64,000 nt of DNA from Marvania coccoides (lineage: Eukaryota > Chlorophyta > Trebouxiophyceae > Chlorellales > Chlorellaceae). Positions 43,519-54,150 of the stretch are shown one piece after another (positions within the stretch are counted from its first letter, which is position 1; each line of letters opens with the position of its first letter). The stretch lies in NCBI GenBank assembly GCA_963854735.1, contig OY978102.1:682001-746000 (forward strand), written 5' to 3'. The notes under the pieces are model-generated. The model was not told where the DNA came from and ran no database searches. It worked only from the letters and a program-made list of their open reading frames with translations. The position numbers and the translations under genes are program-made.

Positions 43519-46500
43519 ATGCTGTCTTCATATGCCCAATCTACTCCGATGCTGTCTTCGTACGTTTTCATTTTCTCAGCAGCCTTGCTGGTGGGACTCC
43601 AGCTTCCTGTGGCTCACGCTTTGTTTGGTGCAACGGCGACAGTGATAAACGATTGCACCGTAGATGTGACTGTGGAAATGTTAGGAGACGGCGTAGGCGA
43701 CACATTTACACTGGGCCCAGGGCAGTCGGCGTCTTTAACGTTGTGTTCAAGTTTCTGCACTGGCAGCATATCCTCTGGATTCGCTTGCTTAGAATACCCT
43801 TGGACATACACTGCAGTTGTGACCGAAGATTGCTACGGCTACTCGTGGCCCTCAGGGGTGAGTCGTAGTATATTTATTTAATTTGGTTTCTCAGAAAAGG
43901 CTAGGCTAGCAGACAACAGCAAATTCATGTATTCCCGAGATTGGCAAATGTTATAAATTGATATTGGCAAACTTATACAATCAAGTACCATCTTGAGGTT
44001 TGTTACTATATGCTGCTTTTTTAACCTGCAGAATCGAGCGGCGAAGGTTTGTCTCACTGGTGGTGACGAAGATACATTTACTCTGACATGTGCGAACCTG
44101 GTAAGACGATTCATTTTCTAGCACGCATTCCCTTTGTTTAAAAATACCGATTGTTGATTTTTCGACCCTCTCGTGGCATTCTCTTCGTTGTAGGGAACAT
44201 GCGAGGTCGACCCTCCTGTCCCTTCAGAGCCAGTGGTTTGCGACTATACTGAATATTATTGCAGTGATGGTTGTGATAGCTGCATCAATGTAAGCCCCCA
44301 AAATTTTGAGGTTTTCAATGTCGTAATTGCCACCATGTTCACTATAATAATCTTTGATCAATCGTCAAACCTTGAAGTCTTAAAACCATGCGCAGGTTCC
44401 TCCGTCCCCGGAACCCTTGCCTGACCCTCCCACTCCCACTCCCACTCCCACTCCCACTCCCACTCCCACTCCCACTCCCACTCCCACTCCCACTCCCACT
44501 CCCACTCCCACTCCCACTCCCACTCCCACTCCCACTCCTACATTGCCCTCTCCCACCCCTCCTACCCCTTCTCCAACTCCTACATCGCCCTCTCCCGCCT
44601 CTCCACCTCCTTCTGGCCGCCCCTCTACATTTTTCGACGTCTATATAATCCTTATCGGGCCTTCTGCTGCAGATTTTGACGCCGCTCTGTTTGGCAAAGT
44701 GATTTCTGGCTTGGCTGGGGTGCCAGCCGACTGGGTGACCATTTCCGTGGGAGGCGTGCAGTTGCGCAGACGCCAGCTGCTGTCAAAACGGGTTCTGTTT
44801 CAATCAAACCCACCGTCGGAAGGTCTCAGCGTGTCGACCAGGATTTACAGCACTGATCCCCAGGCGACGGCAAATATTATCAAAGCAGCAATGGATGGCG
44901 GACAGCTGCCGCAAAAGCTGAAAGCGGCCAACACCGGTTGGGTTTTGGATAGCGTCAGATTATCGCCTGAGCCAGCGCCCAGTTCTTCTTCCCCCAACGT
45001 TGGCGCCATTGTTGGTGGAGTGGTGGGTGGCGTGGCCTGTTTAGGTGAGAAAAATAGATTTATTATTATTATAGTAAAATCGAGTCAGTTAATCGTTATT
45101 TTATAAGCTTTGATTTGTACGTGTTTTATTTGGTTTGCAGCCGCTGTGGGTGCCGGGCTGGCTGTCTGGATGAAGAAGCGCAAGCGCAACGCTGCCAGCG
45201 CTCACGAAGAAGCTCCGCCCGTCATCGTCGCCAACAGGAGCATCGACCCTCCTATGACTTCCAATGCCGTGTTTGCGCCGTCTGGCTCTTCAAACGATCT
45301 TGAAGATGCTTCCCTTCGCGTTAAACACTCGCCCCCTCGACAGTCCCCCTCTCTCGGCTTGGGCCTGCCACCTACCATGCCTCAATCCGACCCCTTCATG
45401 TCTTGGCTGGAGGAGCAGGTGAAGAGCCACCCGCGCAACACCGCTCTGGGCATGTGCGAAATTGACTTCACGGCCCTGAAGATGGGGGAGCCTATTGGAG
45501 AGGGCTCCTTCGGCCGGGTATACAGCGCCACGTACAACGGCAATCATGTGGCTGTGAAAGTATTGATGGAGACCACTGGAGGGCGCGCTAATGACCCGCT
45601 TGATGGAAACGCCGTCTTTACCGCTTCTGCCCCCATCATTAAGAAGCTTAACCAGGTTAGTTCATATAGACAACAGATAGAGCACGACTACTGTTCAGTG
45701 TGTTTGTGTTTTGTTTGAGCGCTTGTTTATAATTGTGTGTCCCATTATTATTGCTCCTTTTTCTATCACTGCAGGAGGTCAAAATCATGTCCAGCATGTC
45801 GCACCCCAATGTTGTAAAGTTTATCGGCGTCTGCTCTCTGCCCCCTGCCATCATCACTGAGCTGTGCGAGAAGGGCTCGCTCAGCGACGTCCTCGAGGCG
45901 GCAAAGAAGAAAAACGACCTGCCCTGGGAATTGCGCCTGAACTTAGTAAGATCCATGCTTGTAGCGCCACCCGTTAATTAATCACGCACTGCACTTCAGC
46001 CTCCTCATTTATGGCATCATTTCATTTTCCCCACAGGCCCTTGATGCTGCCTCTGGGCTGGCATACCTCGGCAGCAAAGGCATCGTACACGGCGATATGA
46101 AGAGTGGAAATCTGCTAGTGACCAGCAATAACATCTGCAAGCTTAGGTAATTAAACCAAAAAAATGAGCTGCAAATATTTTACAAGGCACCGACTAACCA
46201 ACTTACCCTGTCCTCTGAACTTCAGCGACTTCAACCTCAGCAAGATCCTGGACGACACCTCCCGCAACTCCTCCGTGGCAGCAATGAACCCCAGGCGAGT
46301 TCCAAGAATAATAAATTTTTGCTGTCGCCGTGCATATAACGAGCGGTAGCGCAGAATATTTGCAACAGCGCCTCATTTATAGTTTATAAATATCTTGATA
46401 TTCAGGTGGTTGGCGCCTGAGCTATTCACGGGCGTGAAGAGCAGCACCGCCTCTGACGTCTTTGCCATGGGCGTCGTTCTGTGGGAGCTGTGCACGCTGC

Positions 46501-46809
46501 AGATGCCGTGGGGCAGCACCAACCCCTGGCAGATCGTGAACCAGCTCTTGACGGGCAAGCGGCTGGAGATTCCTGCACCCGAGGAGGTTTCTCTGCCTGG
46601 TCCTGCCTATGAGCGCTACGTGAAGCTCATTGAAAGCTGCTGGGCGCAGGAACCCGCGAGCAGGCCCGACTTCACGGAGGTGTTTACCGAAATCAGGTAA
46701 GCGAACGAACTATACTGCGTTAATTGAGCTGTTGCGGTGTTTTTATCAAACTCCCGTCTTTTGTAAATGCAGGGCCATTGCTGCGCTGAACTCGCAACCT
46801 TCTGCTTGA
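43519..46809 (+). CDS. Receptor-like TKL protein kinase with Cys-rich ectodomain (copy 2)
   Basis: Ten exons: 43519-43857, 44032-44100, 44194-44289, 44396-45044, 45141-45655, 45775-45945, 46037-46146, 46226-46294, 46406-46696, 46773-46809; 781 residues. Signal peptide about FIFSAALLVGLQLPVAHA; Cys-rich outer region; a stalk of about 18 Pro-Thr pairs; a module PSTFFDVYIILIGPSAADFD to LRRRQLL that recalls SEA-like juxtamembrane domains; membrane helix GAIVGGVVGGVACLAAVGAG; then a TKL kinase (GEGSFGRVYS, VAVKVLME, MNPRWLAPEL). The catalytic loop reads HGDMKSGN (HRD Arg lost) and the metal loop reads DFN, so activity may be altered, though Lys, both Asp and Asn remain. The donor after 46294 is GC (AG|GCGAGT). 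The gene at 5256 is a more distant relative with a normal HRD/DFG kinase. Ligand and pathway unknown. Confidence 0.9.
44429..44538 (+). repeat. Hexamer repeat (CCCACT)n, about 18 copies, coding for Pro-Thr
   Basis: In-frame tandem array in exon 4 of copy 2. It encodes the extracellular Pro-Thr stalk. Because the unit is six bases, copy-number change keeps the frame. Copy 1 has a shorter, interrupted version at 41980-42020. Confidence 0.95.
46055..46726 (+). repeat. Kinase C-lobe segment, partner of 42252-42923
   Basis: Second member of the near-identical pair. It runs from inside exon 7 of copy 2 to about 30 bases into the last intron, after which the two loci diverge and encode different C-terminal tails (LNSQPSA here, LMRQLLLERPK in copy 1). 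Confidence 0.92.
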
Positions 46810-47719
46810 GCAGTCGACTCATAAATAGCTTCAACTTCAACAATAAATATCAGCTTCGCAAATCCCTTTTTCATTTTTGTCCACCACTTCTTCCTCCGCC
46901 GCCTTAATTTTTTTCACTTATTTTTTCAAGTTATTAATCCATGAAATGTTGCCAGCTTCCCTGCACAGTTGTTTAATTGCCAACGCAGCTGCTCAACTTG
47001 GTGCCTGCTTATTGGGTTTAGGGAAATATCTATTACCAATATTTTTCATTCAATGCAATCTTTCAACGTCACTGCGTAAATTGACAGCGCTGCCGTCCCA
47101 AAACTTGCGTATATTTAACCTTTCTTCCTAGATTGAAAGATGCCAATCCAAGATGTTTGATCCTCTCTTTGATAAGACTTCTAGTAGCGTCCCTCCAACT
47201 CGCAACTTTCCTACTCGGCGCTTCTGCTGTATCCCGCCACCCTTTGTGTTGCTAATCCATGTGTCAAAGTTGGAGTTTACAAAGCGCGCGTCTCTGCCGA
47301 GACGACCAAAGGTGTTCAGGTTCACCACGGAAAGAAAGAAAAAGAAAAACAGTCAAAGGGGGGGAGGAATTGATTGGCCCGCCAGCTCGCTGATGGGAGG
47401 AGAAATGAATTAGTTGTTGTTGCTGCTGCTTTCCTCCTCAGCTGGGTAGGACCCCCCCTGGAGCGCTCACAAAACGTCAATAGGCATACAAAGTAATAGA
47501 AACTCTACTAGGGCAAAAACTCGCTCAGAACTGCTGCAAAAAAATGCCACTCCTCCCAGCACGCTTCTCGCGCAAGAATGGAGGCGTCGCTCACCACAGC
47601 TGCTCTCTCTCTCACACACACACACACACTCTCTTTTCTCCCGCAACAGGCACAGCAAACAAAGCGCCCTTCAACAACCATCTAAAGGGGCATCAAATGG
47701 GCGGCTCGGCTCCGCTGCT
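46810..47719. other. Convergent 3' spacer with CA microsatellite
   Basis: Between receptor-kinase copy 2 and fibrillarin stops. A (CA)n run lies at about 47616-47629. No gene recognised. Confidence 0.6.
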
Positions 47720-49346
47720 TCATGCCTTGGGCGGGGGCCTGAAGACGCCGCACACCACCGCGTGGTCACGCTCGTAGGGCTCCAGAGTCACCTGCGCAGG
47801 GAGGAAAATTATAATAACTGGGGTTCAGAATAGAACGATGGATGTCTATACCCCCGTCGATATTTTCATAAAGCCAAATTAAGCCTGTCAGAGTCATGGA
47901 AGAACCCTCATTCTCCGCAGGCGCGTGCGGGGGTGGGACACCCATGTGTTCCTCTCCCCCCCGCACTGCCGCTCCCGCGGAGTCTAATTGGACGAAAATA
48001 TTCTCGTCACTCAGGCCAAATTTTACTATACATTTCTACTTTCAAAATTTCTGCGAAACAAACCCCATACGAACCTGCTCCTTGGGCTTGAGCTGCTGCT
48101 CCTGCATCTTCTTCACCTCGCGCGCGAACACGGCCTCGGGCGGCGCCGTGGAATCAATGCACGATGCCTTGATTGAGATGACAAAGTTGCCGCCGTTTTT
48201 CAAAAAGTACTGCGAGTTGAGGCCCACAATGCGCGCCTGGTCGGGCTGCGCCACGTCCGCAAACACCACGTCCACCATGGGCACCAGCATGCGGTACTTT
48301 TGGGGGTGGCGGGCGTCCTCAATGATGGGCACCACGTTGGGCCTTTTCTTGGCCATGTTGACCAGGTCGCGGCCGGAGCGGTGGGAGAACTCGACCGCGT
48401 AGACGGTGCCTTCGGGGCCCACGATATCGGAGACGTGGGAGACGGAGGTGCCAGAGGCGGCGCCCAGGTAGAGCACTTTGGCGCCGGGCTTGATGTAAAT
48501 CTGGTCCACGCCGGCCAGGACGGCCGCCGCGAGCTTGCTGCGGAAAGGGTTCCAGATTCGGTACTCCGTCTTCTCCGTGGCTCCGTCTACGCCAGGGTTC
48601 TCAATTGACACTCGCTTTTCACCGTACACCGACTCTCCTACGGAAAAAAAAAAAAAAAATCAAGTTAGCACCCCAACACCCAAAGCGAGGGGTTCCAGAC
48701 CTGAATAATATGATTTGCAACTGACCTGGGGCCATGTTCTTGGTCACCAGGGCGTCCTCCTTGCCGCGGGCCACAAAGATTCCGGCGTGGCGGTGCGCCT
48801 CCACAATCGTCTTGGAGCCGCCCTTCATGCCGCCACGGCCGCCGCCGCGACCTCCACCACGGCCGCCGCGCATCGGGGCGCCCCGCCCACCGCCGCGACC
48901 GCCGCCCCGGCCTCCGCCGAATCCACGACCGCCGCCGGCACCGCGGCCACCGCCCCGGCCGCCGAACCCACGGCCGCCACCATCTGAGAGTACAGCAAGA
49001 GAGGAGAACGAGGGCGCGTTAGAGTGCGCTAGTAAATGAATAGGTTATGGGGGGGGAGGAAATGGATTCACCCCCAAACTACTCCCAGACGGCGGGATTC
49101 CTGCTGAAAAATTTGCAACGCACCTCCGCGGCCTCCGCCTCGCCCACCAAATCCACGGCCACCTGTTTCGCACGAAATGAAGATGAACACGTCAGGAAAT
49201 AGCAAAAAAATGAGGTGGGCGGCTTAAAAAGATTCGGCATTTTTTTTGGTGAATTGAGCAAGTATTATAAATGCATGCTGGGCCATGGCCGCCTTAGAAG
49301 CAATATACTGACCACCACGGCCACCACCACGGTCACCGAAACCCAT
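47720..49346 (-). CDS. FBL: Fibrillarin, box C/D snoRNP 2'-O-methyltransferase
   Basis: Five exons on the minus strand: 49313-49346 (34 nt), 49124-49162 (39 nt), 48726-48983, 48075-48637, 47720-47791; phases 1, 1, 1, 0; 321 residues. The N terminus is a Gly/Arg/Phe-rich (GAR) domain, typical of nucleolar proteins. The methyltransferase domain shows [38 protein letters not shown], the SAM loop [44 protein letters not shown], and ends [15 protein letters not shown]. It methylates rRNA ribose, guided by snoRNAs, in the nucleolus. The first two tiny exons share the phase of the repeat-coding exons, so the GAR domain can grow by exon addition. A diverged fragment of this gene lies at 60620-60810. 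Confidence 0.97.
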
Positions 49347-50507
49347 TAATGGTTTATTTTTATATGCTTCTCTTGAAATTAATCAATCCTCTGCGGCGAC
49401 ACACAAGCTCGCAGGGCAGGAAGGCGCTGAATTGATGCAAATTTGGAACTTTTCAAACGGTTACAATCGTCATCAGAGGTGTTGCTATAAGAACGATGAT
49501 CGCCGCCGCTGGTTCGCAAATTGAAAGAGAGGAAAGTTTTACGAAAATCAGGCTACTTTTTGGCTTTGCCGCTGACATTCGATCATTTAGTTGATTGTTT
49601 CTGCATGCAACCAGCCGCGACAGCCAATCGGTTCTCCCGATTTCCATATGTGAGATGCAACGAGATTCCCCCTTTTCATGAGACTGGTCATTAGCATTTG
49701 TATTACATATCGAATGCCAAACAGATTCATTCGGACCTAGCTGGTTGCATCCGGCGGAAAAGAGCCCCTGGTGGCTATTTCATTACCTCGTCCGCCCGCC
49801 GCCCACTTTGCTAGCCCTGGTGTTGCAGCAGCTTTTTGCACGCTTCTTTTGCGCGTTTAATACAGTTGTCACATGAATGCGTCTTCGCATCACACATACC
49901 CGCCTACCAAAGCAAGCTGATGGGAAAAAGGGGGGGGAGGACAGCACAGCTGTAAGCGCTCCAACTCTTGTCAGCATTTAAATGCCCACTAAAGGTGCTT
50001 GCGTGCCGACATATCCTCTAGATTTTGATCGAGTAAAGCATGAAAAAAAGATCGCTGCTTTTGCATTTTCTTTTTATTGAGGCATTTTATCAGAAACTGT
50101 TCCATGGGGCTTCGCCCAATGTTGTTCCAAAGGGCGTACGCCGCCCAGAAGCTGGGCTTCGTGATTTTTTTTATAATTTAAATGGCTTCGCAGCGCTCCA
50201 CGTTGCTGATTTTTGTGGCAGCAATAATTTCAAGCAAAGCATGCCCGCCTAGTTCAAGAATTATACTATCAGATCACTGAGCTCTGCTGCCTCTTCTTTC
50301 CACACCACCACGGCGTCTGCCTCATCACCAAGCTTAGTTACACCAACACCAAATACTGTACTGCAATGCTTTAATTCTAATTTTAAAAGCAGAGCGTTCT
50401 TTGGAGAGAACTAGCAAAGGGCCAAATTTTGAAGAAAGAGCAACAATGCCATCTAATACATGTATTACTACCATTCTTTCTTTCCTGCGCCCTTTCTTCT
50501 TTCTTTC
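49347..50507. other. 1.2 kb spacer, no recognised gene
   Basis: Upstream of fibrillarin and downstream of ClpP (both minus strand). Open frames are short, such as 50040-50252 (+), without family similarity. It should hold the fibrillarin promoter and the ClpP 3' UTR. Confidence 0.5.
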
Positions 50508-52014
50508 TTACTGTCCGCTCACTTTCTCGGTGTATGGCTCCAGCGGCTTCATGAATCGGCTGCTCCTGCTGCCGTCCACCATGTCCTCGTCTCCCCACGA
50601 CACGTACTGCTCCTTGGTCTTGGGGAACTCGCGAGTTGACCCAGTGACCTTGAACACCGCCTCCTCTCCTCCTACGATGTGGTCGATGATGCCGTAGGAC
50701 TTGGCCTCCAGGGGGGACATGTAGCGGTCGCGGTCGGTATCCTCCTCGATCCTGTCGATGGGCTGCCCGGTGTACCTGAAGAAAAAACGGGAAAAAGGGG
50801 AGCAGAGCGTGAGAAAATCAGCGAGGTTTTCATTTATTATTTCGAAGGAAATAGAGGCTTTTTGAGATTTAAGACAGATGAGAGTAGCGGAAAGCGTAGG
50901 TTGAAGTGGTTCCCTGCTACCATTACGCCCCCTAATATAATAATAACGGAATAGAAATAAGTGAAGTTGAATTCCTGCTGCAACTCACTCGCTCATGATG
51001 CGATTGAGGTTGGCCTTGTGGTACATGATCTCCTTGGCCTGGATCTCAATGTCCACAGCAGCGCCGGAGGCCCCTCCCAGCGGCTGATGGATCATGATGC
51101 GGGAGTTAGGCATTGAGTAGCGCTTGCCCTTGGCACCAGCGCCCAGCAAAAAGGCGCCCATGGAGGCAGCCAGGCCGAAGCAGTACGTCTGCGAGAAGGT
51201 AGGGTAGGTTGGGTAAAATTTAATGTGGGGGCAAGAGAAAGCGGGCAAGGGAAAGAGCAGGGGGCCAATTCGAAGACAAATCTCCTCCTCGTGTTGTCTC
51301 CCCCCCCCCCCCCCCCAAAACATAAAGCAGCCCCGCAACTCAAAATTCACACTTTGTAAATTTCATCTGCTATAACTAAAAACCCACCTGGATGTCTGCC
51401 CTGCACATCATCATTGCGTCGTAGATGCCCATCCCTGCGGTGACGGACCCTCCTGGCGAGTTGATGAAGAACTTGATGTCCTTGGTGGGGTCAGAGGCGT
51501 CGAGGAGCAGCAGCTGGGACACGAGGGCGTCGGCGGCAAAGTCGTTGACCTGCAGCAACACCAGAGAGTATCATTATTAGAGGCGGTGAGATGTTCTCCA
51601 ACCAGGACAGACATGAAGTTGTTTTAGTTTATTACCTCGCCGCCCAAGAAGATGATGCGCTGGCGGAGGAGCAGGCCGAAGGGGTCTCCCGCCATGTCCT
51701 GTGTCCTGTGAACACCAAAAGAAGAGATGAATTTTGGGTGTGAGTTGTGGTGGAGTGGGAGATTGGGGCACCCTCCGCTATCAAGGTTCAAAGTTTGTAT
51801 GCTATCCACGCATTTCGATGACATACCTAGGCGCCAGGAGTGGCTGCGAGGCAGTGATAAGGAGGGACTCCCTGTCGCTGCTGTTGTATGAGCACGCCGG
51901 GGCGAGCCGCTGCGGGGCACGGGCCTGAACAGCCTTGCTAGGCCTGGCACCACAAATTTTATTCGGGAGCGGCATGCACCGCCCCTCCAGAGCCCCAGCA
52001 AACATCATCGCCAT
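50508..52014 (-). CDS. clpP: ATP-dependent Clp protease proteolytic subunit, nuclear-encoded, plastid-type
   Basis: Five exons on the minus strand: 51827-52014, 51636-51705, 51388-51549, 50989-51188, 50508-50775; phases agree; 295 residues. N-terminal transit peptide of about 60 residues (Ala/Arg/Ser-rich). Core: [38 protein letters not shown], the catalytic Ser in [11 protein letters not shown], the catalytic His in [13 protein letters not shown], and the triad Asp in AAVDIEIQA. All three catalytic residues are present, so it is a true ClpP and not a ClpR. A C-terminal extension after [20 protein letters not shown] runs about 50 residues, as in several plastid Clp subunits. A donor-like GTGAGC lies just before the stop, so a different last exon cannot be ruled out. 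The intron around 51300 holds a C run of about 16. Confidence 0.94.
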
Positions 52015-52430
52015 CGTGAGAAGAACGCCCCTTCCGCAAAGTCCAGGTTGCGCCCGTAGAGATGGGGGTGTTTAGATTTAATGAAAAGCTTTTATTTGCA
52101 AAGCCACCGGGCAAAGTTAGCCAGATAAAAAGCCGAGAGACATTTTCTTCCGAAAATATTCTGACAAGGGCAGAGAAAAAAATGCCACACACACCCAGAA
52201 GTGATACTGCATTCTTTTATTGTGATACAGCCAACACAACTCCCCACCCCCCCTTGCGCCACCCACTGCTCTCACGCGCAGAGATTTAATCGTTAAATAA
52301 TCTAGAGCACATTTTTCGCTCTCCCTTGTTGATTTCCTGTTGTTAGACAGGGTGCAGTGCCGAGAGCATCTGACGAGCAGCGGGATCCATAGGAAACGTT
52401 CCAAGAGCCGAACGAGAGACCAACTGCAAA
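52015..52430. promoter_or_regulatory. Divergent promoter region (ClpP / UBE2S)
   Basis: 416 bp between the two start codons, with an AT-rich middle. Both promoters must lie here; no named motif seen. Confidence 0.5.
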
Positions 52431-53304
52431 ATGTGCGATTCATTGCGACCTGGCGTGGTCGCCAAGCTAATGAAGGAGCTGCGGAGCTTGCAGCAGGAAG
52501 AGATCGACGGTGTCAAGGTAAGAGCACATCGCTTGCCCATCCGGCTGCCTTTTTTAACCCGACACCTAGATCGTTCCCCTAAATGTCGGTTTGTCCCTCT
52601 CCAGGTGTTTATGAGCGAGAGCAACATCGCCGATATTCAAGCCGAGTATGAGGGCCCTTCAGGCACGCCGTACGAGGGCGGCGTGTTTCGCATGAAGCTG
52701 GTGCTGGGCAGCGATTACCCATATGCACCTCCCAAAGGTAAATACTTTCGCAACAGCCGCTTGTTTCCTCAATGCTGTGTTCAATAAACTCGGCCTATAT
52801 CCCCCACCTATTGAAAAGACCATAAAAGACCATCCCTCCTGTTTCTCTCCTCTCTTTTCTCCAAACTAACCTGTTTTTTCCTTCTCTACCGCTCGCTTCG
52901 CTGCAGGCTACTTCCTCACCAAGCTGTTCCACCCCAACGTCTCCTCCGAGGGCGAGATTTGCGTCAATGTGCTCAAGCGCGACTGGACACCCGATGTGGG
53001 GCTGCGGCACATCCTCACGGTCATTCGCTGCCTTTTGATCGAACCCAATCCTGAGTCGGCGCTCAACGAAGAGGCCGGCAAGCTGCTGCTCGAGTCCTTT
53101 GCCGACTTTGCCAAAAAGGCGCGCCTCCTGACCGAGATCCACGCCAGGAAGCCCACCATTTTGACTGCCACCGGCGGCGCCAACGCTCTTAACGCTGAGT
53201 CAGGCGCTGATGGAAAGCCTGGTGGCGGGGCGACGCAGGCGAAGCACAAGCTGGCAGGGCGCCCCGCAGGTGTAGACAGGAAAAAGAGCCTCCGGCGGCT
53301 GTGA
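52431..53304 (+). CDS. UBE2S: Ubiquitin-conjugating enzyme E2 S (UBE2S/UBC22 type)
   Basis: Three exons: 52431-52517, 52605-52737, 52907-53304; 205 residues. UBC fold with the active-site Cys in [12 protein letters not shown], preceded by [10 protein letters not shown] (HPN motif) and followed by [16 protein letters not shown], which is close to human UBE2S. UBE2S extends Lys11-linked ubiquitin chains on substrates of the anaphase-promoting complex. After the UBC core there is a flexible tail of about 50 residues that ends DRKKSLRRL. The final LRRL equals the C terminus of animal UBE2S, which anchors the enzyme to the APC/C. The conserved tail supports the same role here. Start at 52431 gives the normal N-terminal helix. 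Confidence 0.95.
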
Positions 53305-54150
53305 GGACATGGCAAACCAACCAGCCTTGGAATTTTCCGCAGCTGTCAATTTTTCCTTTTCCCTGGCAGGGCCTTTTCCTTCGAAAATAAAGTACAGTAA
53401 AGCAGCATATGCGACAGGGTCCCTCTAATTCGAGTACGGGTTTTGAAGCTCTCTAGCTGTTTTTCTTCTTAGGGATATCATCGTCTACTTACTGCATACC
53501 ATCGTCTACTTACTGTTCGAAAAAAATAATAATACTGCATAACTTAGAATCTTTTACCCCAATTCTTTCCTTTCCTCTCCAGCGGCCGCTTTGAAATATG
53601 GTAGCACCCTGCCTGCTTTGTGAAAATAGACCGCTTTTCTTTGCTCTGTGCGTCCTAAATTCTCAATTTCTTCTTGTTTCGCTCCCTTCCTTTTTTTATA
53701 CATATGTCTTTCCGCCCCATTAGGCACCTTTTCCCTCCCATTTGTTGGCTGTTTACCCCTTCCCTTCTTCTCCCACGTTTCCCTTAATTCTTCTCACGAC
53801 CTCTTTGACATTTTTCTTTCTTCGTGATATTTCTCCCAAACGACATGGGACGAGGAAGAAGTGGGGACAGCTCGACAGTTCGCTCTATACGTTTAGTTAT
53901 TTAGGCAGTTAGATTCGGCTGTATTTTTAGGAGTAGACGATTTGCGGTATAAACAAAACGCATGCACACAGGAAACCCACTGCTCCCAGCATTTCCATCT
54001 CTTGCTTTTTTTTCTTCTTTACCCATCTATAATCACCAAAACATCTTCTAGGGGAAGAAGCGTGCAGTTTCCCTCTCCTTGCTGTAAATAATTGGCATCG
54101 AAATACATTAATAAATTAAAATTTGGCGTCAGAAAGAACCTGCAATTAAA
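53305..54150. other. Convergent 3' spacer, pyrimidine-rich
   Basis: Between UBE2S and decarboxylase stops. CT-rich at 53640-53830. A short direct repeat (CATCGTCTACTTACTG) occurs at 53480-53515. No gene recognised. Confidence 0.6.

Noticed and set aside
44429..44538. CRISPR-like or satellite array
   Set aside because: Units are contiguous hexamers without spacers and lie in frame inside an exon.
49165..49312. Box C/D snoRNA in fibrillarin intron 1
   Set aside because: CTGA-like and ATGAAGATGA-like strings exist, but no convincing C/D pair at normal spacing with a terminal stem; kept only as a question in findings.
50040..50252. Small gene of 70 codons
   Set aside because: Signal-like start but no similarity and AT-rich spacer composition; left as spacer.
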